From Nocardia carnea NBRC 14403 (lineage in GTDB: Bacteria; Actinomycetota; Actinomycetes; Mycobacteriales; Mycobacteriaceae), in assembly GCF_000308515.1 (NCBI RefSeq), contig NZ_BAFV01000037.1, positions 27,890-91,889 of the forward strand: a stretch of 64,000 bases of DNA, written 5' to 3'. The notes under the pieces were generated by a model. The model was not told where the DNA came from and did no database searches. It worked only from the letters and a program-made list of their open reading frames with translations. The position numbers and the translations under genes were made by a program. Below are positions 44,545 to 55,823 of this stretch, one piece after another. Position 1 is the stretch's first letter. Each line of letters starts with the position of its first letter.

Positions 44545-47500
44545 ATGGTGGTTGCTCGTCCAGAGGCGGGTACGGATATCGATATCCGGGGAGAAGTGGG
44601 AGCGATCCTGGGTATTTCACCGGAGTCCCTCGAACCGGATACCGACCTGGTCACGCAGGGTTTGGACTCGCTGCGCATGATGCGCCTGGCCGGCCGGTGG
44701 CGTAAGCGGGGAATGGATATCGACTTCGCGCGGCTCGCCACGGCGCCGACGATCGGCGCGTGGTCGCGGCTTCTGCGGCCCGGCGACACCGCGGAGCCGC
44801 TCGGTTCCACCCACGATGCCGCTCCCGCCATCGATATCGAGCAGCCCTTCCCCTTGGCGCCCATGCAGCACGCGTATTGGATAGGTCGCTCCCCGAGCCT
44901 TACCTACGGTGGTGTGGCCGCCCACCTCTACGTGGAGTTCGATGGCCGCGAGCTCGATCCCGAACGGTTCGGGACAGCCGTGGCAGCTCTGGTGGCGCGT
45001 CATCCGATGCTGCGGCTGCGGGTGCTGCCCGACGGCCGGCAGATCATCGGGCAGCACACGAATGTCTTTTCGGTACACGACCTGTCGTCGGAAGCTCCGC
45101 AGGCCGCCGCCGAGATCCTGGAACGCCGCCGCGACGAGGGTACTCATCGCGCGCTACCGATCGAGGACGGCGAGGTGCTCCGCATCGAACTGACCCGGCT
45201 CCCCGGTGGCACTTCGCGGGTGCACCTGGACGTGGACATGATTGCCGCCGATGCCATGAGTTACCGGGTGCTCGTCGACGATCTGGCCCGCCTCTACCGG
45301 GGCGAGGAGCTACCCGAACTGGGCGTGACCTTCCCGGAGCTGTCGGCGCAACGCGCATCGCGAACCGCCCGCGCCGAGGATATCGCCTGGTGGCAGCAGA
45401 AGATCGCCGATCTGCCGGGCCCTCCGGAGCTACCGGTGAATGCGGAGCGGACAGGGCGGGATGCCGCCACCGTGCGGTTACATCACGTTATCGACGCCGG
45501 TGACCGTCGCCGGCTGGAGGAACACGCGCATCGCCGCGGCGTGACACCCGCAGCCGCGGTGGCGGCCGTTTTCGCGGAGGCCGTCGGCGCGTACTCGGGA
45601 ACCCCGCGTTTCCTGCTGACCGTGCCGCTGTTCGACCGGGACATGGCGCACGCCGATGTCGACAAGGTGGTCGGCGACTTCACGTCGTCGCTCGTGGTCG
45701 ATGCCGACCTGCGTACTCCAGCGACCCTGTCCGAGCGGGCCGGACAGATGCGTGCCGCGATGCACGACGCCGCAGCGCACGGCAGTTTCGGCGGTCTGGA
45801 TGTTTTGCGCGAACTCAGCCGCCGGCGCGGCGAACCCGTGGTGTCGCCGGTGGTTTTCACCAGTGCGCTGGGCCTCGGTGAGCTCTTCTCACAGGCTGTC
45901 ACCGACGTGCTCGGTGAGCCGTCCTGGATCGTCTCTCAAGGCCCGCAAGTGCTGCTGGACGCGCAGATCACCGAGGTCTCGGGCGGACTGCTGCTGAACT
46001 GGGACGTGCGCGCTTCCGATCTCGAACTGCGGACCGCGCGGGCGATGTTCGACTACTACGTGCGCCTACTGGATCTGCTGATCGCGGGGGAGTGGGACGG
46101 CCCCGCACCCGATCCGGTATCGGAGGAGGTTCGGGCGCAACGGCGGGCGACCGAGCACCCACTACCCGCGACCGGGGTTTTCGACGGGACTCTGCACGGG
46201 CATTTCCTGGCCGCGGCCCCTCACCGCGCGAATACCCCCGCCATCATCACCGGCACCCGGACGTGGACGCACGGGGAAGCCGCTGCCGAGGCTCGGCGTA
46301 TTGCGGGCGCCCTGCACGCTGTGGGAGTGCGGTCGGGCCACACCGTGATCGTCGACCTACCGAAGAGCGGTGAACAAATCCTTGCGGCGCTCGGTGTGCT
46401 GACCGCGGGTGCCACCTATGTGCCGATGGCGCCCACCCAGCCGCAGGTACGCAGAGAACGGATCGCCGCGGTCGCGTCCCCCGCCGCCGTACTCACCGAT
46501 CTACCGGGGCGCTGGGCGGATTCGCAGCATCCGGTTGTCGACCTGGCGGTCGCTCGTACCGCCACGGCTGCCGAACCGGTGCCGGTCTCACCGGAGGCGC
46601 TCGCCTACATCCTGTTCACCTCGGGTTCGACCGGACAACCCAAGGGCGTCGAGGTACCCCATCGCGCCGCGGTCGCCACTCTCACCGACCTGACCGGGCG
46701 ATACGGTCTCGGTCCCGAAGACCGCAGCCTGCTGGTCTCGTCGCTGGAGTTCGATCTCTCCGTCTTCGATATCTTCGGTTTGCTCGCCGTCGGCGGTGCC
46801 GTGGTCGTCCCCGGCGCCGACGAGGACACCAAGGTCGACGAATGGTCCCGGCTGCTGCGTGACGGCGCGGTCACCGTGCTCAACTGTGTGCCGTCGATCC
46901 TGGGCATGCTGCTGGACCTGGCGCCGCTGCCCGAGTCGCTGCGGGCGATCATCATGGGCGGCGACAAGGTCGCCGTCTCCCTGCTCGACCGGGTCGCGCG
47001 GCACCTGCCGGGCTGCCGTGTCGCCGGTCTCGGTGGCACCACCGAGACCGCGATCCACTCGACTGTCTGCGAAGCGCGCGATATGCCCGTGGGCGCGGCC
47101 TTCGTACCGTACGGAGTCCCGCTGGGCGGCGTGCGTTGCCGGTCGGTCGATCCGACCGGGCGGGACCGGCCCGATCTGGTCCCCGGCGAGTTGTGGATCG
47201 GCGGTGCAGGTGTGGCCGCCGGTTACCGGGGTGACCCGGAGCGCACCGCCGACCGATTCGTCGAATACGACGGCGTCCGTTGGTATCGCACCGGAGATAT
47301 GGTGCGCTACCTGCCCGGCGGCTTCCTCGACTTCCTCGGCCGGGCCGACCATATGGTCAAGATCCGCGGTTATCGAGTCGAGCTCGGCGAGGTCGAGGCC
47401 GGCCTGCTGACCCTGGATGCGGTCACCGCCGCGGTCGCCTGGTCCGACGGAAACGAACTGCTCGCGGCGGTGACCGCCACAACTCCGGACGGCCCGGCGA

Positions 47501-48546
47501 TCCGCAAGGCACTCACCGAGGTGCTGCCGCCCCATCTGATTCCGCGGACCGTCACCGTGCTCGAGGAGCTACCGCTGACCTCGAACGGCAAATACGATCG
47601 CGCCGCCATCGGCACACTGGTCACGGCTGCCGACCGGGTGGGATCCGTCGCTGCCCGCACCCCTGTGGAGACCGCGCTGGTCACTGTGCTCGGCGAACTG
47701 CTGAGTACCCGCCCGATCGGCGTCACCGACGATTTCATCGCTCTCGGCGGAGATTCCGTGCTGGCCACCTCGTTCGTCGCGCAGGTACGCCAGTGGCTGG
47801 ACGTGCCGCGCCTGACGGTGTCCGATATCTTCCGGCGTCGCACCCTGGCCGCGCTGGCCGAACGACTCGTCGAATTGGAAGGTGCGCGGACCGCGCAGGT
47901 CGCCGAGATCTTTCTCGCAGTGGCGCAACTATCCGACGAGCAGGTCCGGGCCGAGGTCGGTAACGGTGCTACGACCTATCATTTCCAGTCCCGCAGAATC
48001 GATGTGGATCGCGATCTGGAATCCGTGCACCGATGGCTCGGCCACCCCAAATCCCACTATTGGGACATGCTGAACAGCTCGCTCGCCGATGTGGAGAAGC
48101 TGATCCGCGACGCCGGCGCCGACCCGGATCCGCGCTTCGGCATGCGCATCGGGTACTTCGAGGGGGAACGCCAGTTCCTCTTCGAGTTGTACAACCCGCT
48201 GACCAGTGATCTGGCCCGGCCCGGCACCGGTTACGTGTACGAAACCGGTGATATCGGCATGCATCTGCTGGTGTCCAGCAGCGAGCGGCGACTGCCCGGT
48301 TTCACCGGTGCGGTCATGTTGCACATCATGCGCACCGCCTTCTTCGAAGCCGGTGCCCGTCGTGTGGTGGTCGAACCGGATGTGCGCAACGCCGATGTGC
48401 AGCGGCTCAATGCCGCCGTCGGCTTCCGGGTCGCCGGTGATTTCCCGGTACCCGGCAAAACGGCCCGGCTCAGCTACTGCACCCGTGAGGATTTCGCCAG
48501 GGCGACCGATAACGGCCGCACCCTGGCCGGAGAGGTCGAGTCGTGA
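44545..48546 (+). CDS. Siderophore NRPS (ArCP-Cy-A-PCP) fused to a GNAT acyltransferase domain
   Basis: A 1333-residue protein. Domains: aryl carrier protein (10-80, Ser42 in GLDSL); heterocyclisation domain (100-530), Cy motif D231-x4-D236-x2-S239; adenylation domain (550-1022), P-loop [12 protein letters not shown]4 [11 protein letters not shown]10 PLTSNGKYD with Lys1016; PCP (1040-1112, Ser1071 in GGDSV); and a GNAT domain of the IucB/MbtK/DesC family (1145-1320), [10 protein letters not shown] and [21 protein letters not shown]. The first four domains parallel MbtB and should build hydroxyphenyl-oxazoline (Ser) or methyl-oxazoline (Thr). The GNAT domain should acylate an N-hydroxyamine. 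No thioesterase is present. ATG 44545 follows GAGAGG. The stop overlaps the NIS synthetase start. Confidence 0.92.
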   Translation: MVVARPEAGTDIDIRGEVGAILGISPESLEPDTDLVTQGLDSLRMMRLAGRWRKRGMDIDFARLATAPTIGAWSRLLRPGDTAEPLGSTHDAAPAIDIEQPFPLAPMQHAYWIGRSPSLTYGGVAAHLYVEFDGRELDPERFGTAVAALVARHPMLRLRVLPDGRQIIGQHTNVFSVHDLSSEAPQAAAEILERRRDEGTHRALPIEDGEVLRIELTRLPGGTSRVHLDVDMIAADAMSYRVLVDDLARLYRGEELPELGVTFPELSAQRASRTARAEDIAWWQQKIADLPGPPELPVNAERTGRDAATVRLHHVIDAGDRRRLEEHAHRRGVTPAAAVAAVFAEAVGAYSGTPRFLLTVPLFDRDMAHADVDKVVGDFTSSLVVDADLRTPATLSERAGQMRAAMHDAAAHGSFGGLDVLRELSRRRGEPVVSPVVFTSALGLGELFSQAVTDVLGEPSWIVSQGPQVLLDAQITEVSGGLLLNWDVRASDLELRTARAMFDYYVRLLDLLIAGEWDGPAPDPVSEEVRAQRRATEHPLPATGVFDGTLHGHFLAAAPHRANTPAIITGTRTWTHGEAAAEARRIAGALHAVGVRSGHTVIVDLPKSGEQILAALGVLTAGATYVPMAPTQPQVRRERIAAVASPAAVLTDLPGRWADSQHPVVDLAVARTATAAEPVPVSPEALAYILFTSGSTGQPKGVEVPHRAAVATLTDLTGRYGLGPEDRSLLVSSLEFDLSVFDIFGLLAVGGAVVVPGADEDTKVDEWSRLLRDGAVTVLNCVPSILGMLLDLAPLPESLRAIIMGGDKVAVSLLDRVARHLPGCRVAGLGGTTETAIHSTVCEARDMPVGAAFVPYGVPLGGVRCRSVDPTGRDRPDLVPGELWIGGAGVAAGYRGDPERTADRFVEYDGVRWYRTGDMVRYLPGGFLDFLGRADHMVKIRGYRVELGEVEAGLLTLDAVTAAVAWSDGNELLAAVTATTPDGPAIRKALTEVLPPHLIPRTVTVLEELPLTSNGKYDRAAIGTLVTAADRVGSVAARTPVETALVTVLGELLSTRPIGVTDDFIALGGDSVLATSFVAQVRQWLDVPRLTVSDIFRRRTLAALAERLVELEGARTAQVAEIFLAVAQLSDEQVRAEVGNGATTYHFQSRRIDVDRDLESVHRWLGHPKSHYWDMLNSSLADVEKLIRDAGADPDPRFGMRIGYFEGERQFLFELYNPLTSDLARPGTGYVYETGDIGMHLLVSSSERRLPGFTGAVMLHIMRTAFFEAGARRVVVEPDVRNADVQRLNAAVGFRVAGDFPVPGKTARLSYCTREDFARATDNGRTLAGEVES

Positions 48547-50375
48547 GTATCGATATCCGGGGTGCCACCGAGGTACCCGCACCTGCCTGCTCGTACCGGC
48601 AGGTGTACAACACCCGGCTCGCCAGGAAGATACTGGCCGAGTTCTGTCATGAACGTCTAGTGCGGCCCACCGAACTGTCTCCGGGCCGATACGTGGTCCA
48701 TTCCGACGATCGCGAAACCGAATACCGGTTTCGCGCCGAGATCCTGTCCCTCGACAGCTGGTGTATCGACGCGGCGTCGCTGCGGCGGGTCCGTAAGGGC
48801 GAGGAACTGCGTATCGACGCGATCGACCTGATCGTCGATATGAGCGGCAGCCTCGGCATCCCGGTCGACGCGCTACCGGAATACCTCGAGGAGTTCACCA
48901 ACACCGCCTCGATCAGTATGGATCGGCCCGATACACGCCGGATCCCGGCGGCAGAACTGGCGGTCGCCGATTTCCAGACCATCGAGAAGACGATGACCGA
49001 GGGACACCCGTGCCTCGTCGCCAACGCGGGTCGGCTCGGCTTCAGTGCCGACGATATCGAGCGGTACGCACCGGAATCGGGCGGTCGGTTCGCGCTGGAA
49101 TGGGTCGCCGTGCTGCGTGTGAACACCGATTTCGCCGCGATGTCGGGTACCGAGTACGACACCCTGATCCGCGACGAACTCGGTGCGGACACCCTCGCTC
49201 GGTTCGATCGCGTGCTCACCGGGCGGGGGCTCGACCCGGCGTCCTACTACTACATGCCGGTACATCCCTGGCAGTGGGCGGAGAAAATCGCCCGGATATA
49301 CGCGGTCGATATCGCGGAAGGCCGGATCGTGCCGGTGGGCGCGGGACCGGATCGGTACCAGCCGCAGCAGTCCATCCGGACCGTGTTCAACGTATCGGTT
49401 CCGACGCGCCACTACGTGAAAACGGCGCTGTCGATCGTCAATATGGGCTTCACCCGCGGGATGTCTGCCGACTACATGCGCACCACCCCGCTGATCAACG
49501 ATTGGGTCCGCAGCCGGGTGCACGGCGACCCGTACCTGGCCTCGATCGGGTTCGAGATGATCTACGAGGTCGCCGCGATCGGCTATCGCAACACCACGCT
49601 CACCGCGATCACCCGGCCGGGTTCGGAGTACCGGAAACTGCTGAGCGCGCTATGGCGGGAAAGCCCGGTTTCCCGGGTCGCCGAACACGAGCAGCTGACC
49701 ACCATGGCCGCCCTGTTACATATCGACCACAACGGTATTCCCCTGGCCGGAGAGTTCATTCAGAAATCGGGTCTCGCCGCGCAGGAGTGGCTGGCCCGGT
49801 ATCTGCGGGCTTATCTGCACCCGATCATCTATCTCCTCTATCGCTACGAGTTCAAGTTCTCCCCACACGGCGAGAACCTGATCCTCGTACTCGACGGCGG
49901 GGCACCGGTACGCGCTGTCCTCAAGGACATCGGTGAAGAGATCTGCATATTCGATGCTCCCGACGATATTCCGGAGAGCTGTCGTCGTGCGGTCACCGAG
50001 GAAGCCGACGAGATCCGCAATCTGGGTGTGCTCTCGGATGTATTCGACGATTTCCTGCGTCACTTCGCATTGCTGCTGCACGAGAGCGGGCTACTCACCG
50101 ACGGCGAGTTCTGGGCGACCGTCGCGCACAGCGTCGCCGAATTCCAGGCCCGGCATCCGGATCTGGCCGATCGCTTCGATCAATGGGATCTGTTCGCACC
50201 CACCTTCCCGGCCATTCATATGAATCGCCTGCAACTGTCGAACAACCGGCGCATGGTGAATCTCGGCGACTCGTATTCGACACTGGTGGACAACGAGCAT
50301 GCGCTGGTGAACCCCATCGCGGGGCACCGGGGCGCGGTCACGACGACCTCCGGTGCGGAGGTGCATGCCGCGTGA
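48543..50375 (+). CDS. IucA/IucC-family NIS siderophore synthetase (DesD-like)
   Basis: A 610-residue NRPS-independent siderophore synthetase. It adenylates a carboxylate with ATP and joins it to an amine. Motifs: [25 protein letters not shown] (ATP/carboxylate region), the core [62 protein letters not shown], and [11 protein letters not shown] recall GHPCxVxNxGR(L/I)GF as the form in type C enzymes such as DesD and AlcC, which couple N-hydroxy-N-succinyl-diamines. GTG 48543 overlaps the NRPS stop. Predicted role: amide link between a succinyl hydroxamate carboxyl and a second N-hydroxydiamine. Confidence 0.92.
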
Positions 50376-52720
50376 GCACCGCAGACAACGGCAGGCCCGC
50401 TCTGGAAATCATCCGGGACCCGCGGGGTATCCCGCATATCACCGCGGATTCGGCGGAGGCCGCACTGTTCGGCCAGGGACATGCGTGCGGTATCGACCGT
50501 GCCTGGCAGATCGAATTCCTGCGGCTGCGCGCCGAAGGACGCACCGCCGAGGTTTTCGGTGCCGACACCGTCGAATGGGACGCGTTTGCCCGGCGCTCCG
50601 GAATGGATCGTGCCGCCCGCCGGATCTACCAGGCCTCCTCGGCGCGCACCCGCTCCCTTCTCGCGGCCTATGCCGATGGCGTCAACAGCACTCTCGATGC
50701 GGCCGATACCCCGGAATTGACCGAACTCGCACACCGGCCGGCGCCCTGGCAGCCGTGGACACCGATCGCGGTATTCCTCATGCACCACATCCTGTTCGGT
50801 CGTTTTCTCACCAAGCTGTGGCGATTGCATGCGGTGCGGGCACTCGGCCGCGACGCGTTGACCTTGTTCGATTGCGAGGGCGTGGATCCGGCCGGAGATA
50901 CTGTGCCCGATTATCCGGACGACGCGTTTATCACCGAACTGCTGGCGAATTTCCCCGCCGGGTCCGAGCGGAGTGCCTCGGCGACACGGTCGTTCGGTGA
51001 CGCCTTGTCCGGTAGCAATGCCTGGGGCGTCGCCGGTGCCCGCACCGCGACCGGTGCACCGGTGATCGCAGGCGACCCGCACAGGTTCCTGGAACTGCCC
51101 GGTATCTACCAGCAGTTCCATCTGGCGGCACCGGAATTCGATATCGTCGGCTTCGCCTTCGCCGGGGTACCCGGCACGCCGCATTTCGCCCACGCGGGCA
51201 CCGTGGCCTGGGGCATCACCAACGGGATGGCCGACTACCAGGACCTCTACATCGAACGCCTCACCCGGTCCGGGAGCTGCGTGCTCGCGGATACCGCCAC
51301 CGGCCGCCGCCCGGCCGAGACCAGAACCGAGCGGATTCTCGTGCGTGACGGCGACCCGGTCGAGATCGAGACCATCACCACGGGGAACGGCGCGGTCGTA
51401 TTCGGCGGTCCGGACGCGTCGTTCGCGGTGAGCCTGCGCACCCCCATGCTGACCGATTCCGGAATGACCTTCGACGCCGCACTGGACGTGCTGTTCGCCG
51501 CCAACACCGCCGATGTGGAACGAGCCCTCACCCAGTGGGTCGAACCCGTCAACCGGATCGTCATCGCCGACGCCGCCGGGCGGCTCACCCACCACGTCAC
51601 CGGAAAGTTCCCCCGGCGGGCCCCGGAGAACTACTGGCTGCCGGTGCCCGGCTGGGACGAGCGCTACGAGTGGCACGGGTACGTCACCGAGTCGGTACGC
51701 GACGAGCAGTTCGATGCCCTCGTGCCCGGCTATTCGGTGATCGCCAACCAGCGCATCCCGGAGACGATTCCGCTGCAGCCCACCACCACCGAGGCCGTGC
51801 CGCCTCATCGAGCCGACCGCATCGATGCTCTGCTCGCGGATGCACCGGCCATGACGGTGGCCGATTGCGAACGCGTCCATGCCGATGTGCACAACGGTGC
51901 GGCCGACGCACTCTCGAGCCTGCTCCCGCCGCTGACCGGGCTGAGTGCGGGTGCCGACCGGCTACGTGGACGGCTGCTGAAATGGGACCGCGGGATGCAT
52001 GCCGCCAGTACCGATGCGTATCTGTTCGCCGAAGTGCGAGCTCATCTGGTCCGGGCGATCGCCGCCGACCCCGCGCTGTCCGGGCTCGCCGCGCCGCACG
52101 GTTTCGGCGCCACCTTCACCCCGTGGTTCGTGGCACAGACCAGGATCGCGGCCGCACTGGAATCGGTGATCGCCGGTGCCGCGGCGCTGGGTGTGGATAT
52201 CACCCGGCTGGTCACCGGGGCACTCGACGCGGTCGCGGAAGCTGCCGACGCCGAAGCGCAGCTTCCGACCTGGGGAAGTGTGCATGTACTCGCTCCGATC
52301 CACGGATGGGACCTGGTCGGCGCAACAGCGAAGCACCCCGAGGTCGCACGGCAGCTCCGCCCGCAACCGCAACCGCTGGGCGGGGATGCCGAGTGCGTCA
52401 TGGCCAATGGCAGTGCGGTGGGCTTCTCGCACGCGTGCGGCGTCGGATCGGCCGCTCGCTATGCGTGGGACCTGGCCGACCGTGACGCGAGCCGGTGGAT
52501 CGTGCCGCTGGGCGTGAGCGGCGATCCACGTTCCCCCTGGTTCGAGGATCAGGCGCCGCTCTGGGCACAGGGCGAGCTGATCGACATCGTCAGCGACTGG
52601 ACGACGCTGCGGGAAACCGCGGTCCGGCGCGACGAATTCACCCGGACCGCCGGGACGTTGCGGCTCGCATACGCAGTGCCCGCAACAGCCGAGAAGTCTC
52701 CGAAGCAGGAAGAAGTATGA
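50372..52720 (+). CDS. Penicillin-acylase-family Ntn hydrolase without signal peptide
   Basis: A 782-residue precursor of the penicillin amidase/PvdQ family. It begins directly with the mature alpha-chain sequence ([39 protein letters not shown]), so no export signal exists and it should stay in the cytoplasm. The autocatalytic cut is expected before S215 (G-S-N-A-W-G-V), which would become the N-terminal nucleophile. The oxyanion-hole Asn region is [26 protein letters not shown] 50372 overlaps the NIS synthetase stop. Relatives remove acyl groups (pyoverdine PvdQ), and a penicillin-amidase-like gene has been noted near some desferrioxamine clusters (memory). Here it may cleave or transfer an acyl amide during assembly. 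Confidence 0.85.
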
Positions 52721-54189
52721 CGAACCTACTGACCGACGCACGACTGGAAGTCCTGCGACGGCGCCTGGCTGTCGCGGGAGCCGGTGCCGGCCCGGCGGCG
52801 GCTCCTGCGACAGCCGAGACGGTTTCCACCGGCGGTCTCGCCGTCGCCGAACGCCGGATGTGGAAGATCTACCAGCTCGACCCGGACTCGATATCCCACA
52901 ATATCGGCCTGATCCTGGACTTCACCGGCTCCCATACGATCGGCTCGGTGATCGCCGCGTTCGAGGTCATGGTGCGCAATGCGGCGGTGCTCAGCTCGGT
53001 GATCGTCACCGGGGCGGCGGGCGATCCGCGCCGGGAGGCCATCGAGCACACCGGCCGCTGGGGCGAGCCCGGCGTCGTCTGGGAATGGGGCACCCTGCCG
53101 GCGCACGCCGCACTGACAGTTACCGGCACACCGATCGGCCGCGAGCAGATCCGGGCGGCGGCCGAGGCATTGGCGCAGGCACCGTTCGACCTGACCCGGG
53201 AGCCGCCGTTACGTGCGCGAATCTTCGCGGATGCCGGCGGTGCGGTCACGGTGGCGCTGGTCGTTCATCACCTGGCTGTGGACGACACCTCCTGGCCCTT
53301 GCTGCTGGGGACGCTGGTCTCCGGTTCCTGGCCCGCCGTCACCGACCGGCCCGCCCGTCCTGCGACGGTCGTGAGCCCCGAGGGAATCGATCGGGCACTG
53401 CGGCACGCCCAGGACACCTGGGCGGCCGCCGGCGTCCGGTACCCGCTGTCGGGTGAATTGCCCGGTGACAGCGCCGAGCAAAGCTGGCTCGCTCCGCTCG
53501 TCGAGGCCCCCGGTATCCGCCTCGGAACACCGATCGAGCCCGCCGGCATCGAGGCGTTGAACGGTGTCGCCCGCGAAGTCGGTGCCACCCTCAACGCACT
53601 TCTCATCGGAGTATGCGCCGTGAGCGTGTACGCACTCACCGGCGCCGCCGACCACGTCCTGCTGGTGCCCGCCGACAACCGTGATCCCGATGACGGCCCC
53701 GACCGGGTCGGCTACAGCGGCAATATCGTCCCGATGCGCTTCCGCTTCGACCCGGCGGCGAGCGTACGTGATTCATTGCGCGCGGCGGTTTCGGTGGTGT
53801 ACCGGGCGATGGAGTTCGCCACTGTCGACTACGGCACCGTGCTCACCGCCCTGCGCAGCGCGGGTGGGCGCTTCCCCGTTGCCGAGATCATGGCGTCCGT
53901 GCGGAACGCGCCACTGCGCGGCATCCCGGTATCGGATCGCGGCCCGGTGAACTACGAATCCGTATTCCACGGCGTCGGCAACTATCCGCTGACGCTGGCC
54001 TTCGAACGCGGCGCCGACGAACGCGTCCACCTGGAGCTCGATTACCAGCCCGATGCGGTCGGCGCCGATCTCGCCCGCAGTGCGGGCGCTGTCGTGTCCG
54101 CGGTCGTCGCGGCCGTTCCACGTGCGTTGGACCGCCCCCTGAACGAACTCGTTCGGACCGTCCGCGAATCCACACCCATAACCACCTAG
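52717..54189 (+). CDS. Free-standing NRPS condensation-domain protein
   Basis: A 490-residue condensation domain. The catalytic HHxxxD motif reads HHLAVDD (residues 184-190), with the usual [17 protein letters not shown] start and a Y-S-G-N-I-V-P-M-R floor-loop-like segment ([14 protein letters not shown]). An Ala/Pro/Gly-rich stretch precedes the domain. No carrier or adenylation domain is attached. Since the NRPS lacks a thioesterase, this protein is the best candidate to release the aryl-oxazoline from PCP Ser1071 by amide bond formation with a free amine of the hydroxamate chain (inference). ATG 52717 overlaps the previous stop. Confidence 0.88.
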
Positions 54190-54281
54190 ATCACGCAGTC
54201 GAAAACTGCTTCGCCGCGCCGCGTGGGGACGGACGGGAGACGAACGCAGTCGCTATCCATATCCGAGTCGATGGGCTACCC

Positions 54282-55823
54282 GTGTCAGAGAAAATCGCAT
54301 TCCCACGAAGACAGAGATCCAAGTTCGCCACGCCGGGAGAGGGGTGGACGGCAATCGGCCACGGCCTCGCGCAATTGGCCGGCCCGGTCGAATCCCGGCA
54401 TCACGGCGCACCGCTGCCCTGGGGAGATCCGGCCGCCGTGCTCCACGCCGTAGCCGAGCAGTTGGGCCCGGAGCAGGTTCCGGACCACGGGGCGGGGGAG
54501 GACGCGGCGCTGAACCGGGTGGCCGAATTGATCGCCGCCTACGGCCTGGACCTCACCCACCGGCATGCGGCGGCACACCTGCAGCCACCCTCGCTACGAG
54601 TGGCGGTGATCGCCGACGCGCTGGCCAGTGCCACCAATGCATCGCTGGATACCTATGATTCGGGACCGGCAACATTGGCCATCGAGAAATGGACCATCGG
54701 CGCACTCGCCGGGCTGGCCGGTTTCACCGAACGATCCGGTGGCGTCTTCGGCCCGGGCGGCTCCTACTCGAATCTGCTCGCGCTGCTGATCGCTCGCGAC
54801 TACAGCGCCGCCCGGCTCGGCATCGATACCCGCAGCAACGGCGTGAGCGGCCTGCCACGCCCGGTGGTGCTGTGTTCGCAGATCGCGCATTTCTCCGTCC
54901 ACCGCGCGTGCGCGGCACTCGGTCTCGGAGAGACCGCAGCGATCGGCGTTCCGGTCGATTCCGCACACCGGATGATCCCGGAGGCCCTCGACGATCTGCT
55001 CACCGAACTCGCCGACAGCCACACCCCGGTAGCGATCGTGGCCACGGCAGGCACCACGGACTTCGGTTCCGTCGACCCGCTGCCCGAGATCGCTCGCATC
55101 GCGGCGCGCCACGACGTCTGGATGCACGTCGATGCCGCGTACGGGTTCGGCACACTGTTCTCCGATAAGCTCGGCGGTCTGCTCACCGGCCTCGAACGGG
55201 CCGACTCCGTGACACTGGACCTGCACAAGGTCGGCTGGCAGCCCGCGGCCGCGAGCGTGCTGCTGCTGGCCGATCAGCAGCGATTCTCCTCGCTGAACCG
55301 GTCGGTGGCCTACCTCAACCCGGACGACGATATCGAGGCCGGCTTCGGCGGCCTGCTCGGCCAGACCTTGCAGACCACTCGCCGCCCCGATGTACTCAAG
55401 GTCCTGGCCACCTTTCTCGCGTACGGCCGCACCGGATTGGGTGAGATGCTCGACACCTGCCACGATCTCGCCCGCCATGCCGAGCGCCGTATCGTGACCG
55501 AACCGCAGCTCGAGCTCGTCGCCCCCGTCACCATGACCACGGTCGTGTTCCGCTACCGATGCGAGGATCTCGACCTCGACCAGGTGAACGGGGAACTGCG
55601 CCGCCGCCTGATCAGCTCCGGCAAGGCGCTCATCGGCCGGACCCAGGTTTGCGTCGACGGCGAGGGCGAGCCCCGGACCTGCGTGAAGCTCACCCTGCTC
55701 AACCCGGAAACCACCGAGCAGGATATCGATGCCCTGTTCGACGAACTGCTGCGTATCGGGCTGGAAGTGGAGACCGAAGGTCTGCGTCGCGATCACGACG
55801 AGATGGTGAAGATCCATGACTGA
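54282..55823 (+). CDS. PLP-dependent amino acid decarboxylase (DesA-like, group II)
   Basis: A 513-residue group II decarboxylase. PLP features: GGVFGPGGSYSNLLALLIAR (phosphate loop), HFSVHRACAALGLG (aromatic-cofactor stacking His), TAGTTDFGSVDPL, DVWMHVDAAYGFGTLF (Asp to pyridine N), and the Schiff-base lysine K316 in LDLHKVGWQP. Family members decarboxylate L-lysine (DesA), 2,4-diaminobutyrate or aromatic amino acids. Beside an N-hydroxylase and a DesD-like enzyme, lysine to cadaverine is most likely; ornithine to putrescine is possible. GTG 54282 is used; a 92-bp gap precedes it, and its end overlaps the hydroxylase by 8 bp. Confidence 0.9.
   Translation: MSEKIAFPRRQRSKFATPGEGWTAIGHGLAQLAGPVESRHHGAPLPWGDPAAVLHAVAEQLGPEQVPDHGAGEDAALNRVAELIAAYGLDLTHRHAAAHLQPPSLRVAVIADALASATNASLDTYDSGPATLAIEKWTIGALAGLAGFTERSGGVFGPGGSYSNLLALLIARDYSAARLGIDTRSNGVSGLPRPVVLCSQIAHFSVHRACAALGLGETAAIGVPVDSAHRMIPEALDDLLTELADSHTPVAIVATAGTTDFGSVDPLPEIARIAARHDVWMHVDAAYGFGTLFSDKLGGLLTGLERADSVTLDLHKVGWQPAAASVLLLADQQRFSSLNRSVAYLNPDDDIEAGFGGLLGQTLQTTRRPDVLKVLATFLAYGRTGLGEMLDTCHDLARHAERRIVTEPQLELVAPVTMTTVVFRYRCEDLDLDQVNGELRRRLISSGKALIGRTQVCVDGEGEPRTCVKLTLLNPETTEQDIDALFDELLRIGLEVETEGLRRDHDEMVKIHD

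Noticed and set aside
46759..47059. Reading of the NRPS adenylation specificity code to fix Ser, Thr or Cys
   Set aside because: By eye I read roughly D-L-F-N-M-G-x-I-H-K, which does not match the canonical Ser (DVWH...) or Thr (DFWN...) codes and has some likeness to Cys-type codes. Register is uncertain without alignment, so Ser/Thr is left as inference from pathway analogy.
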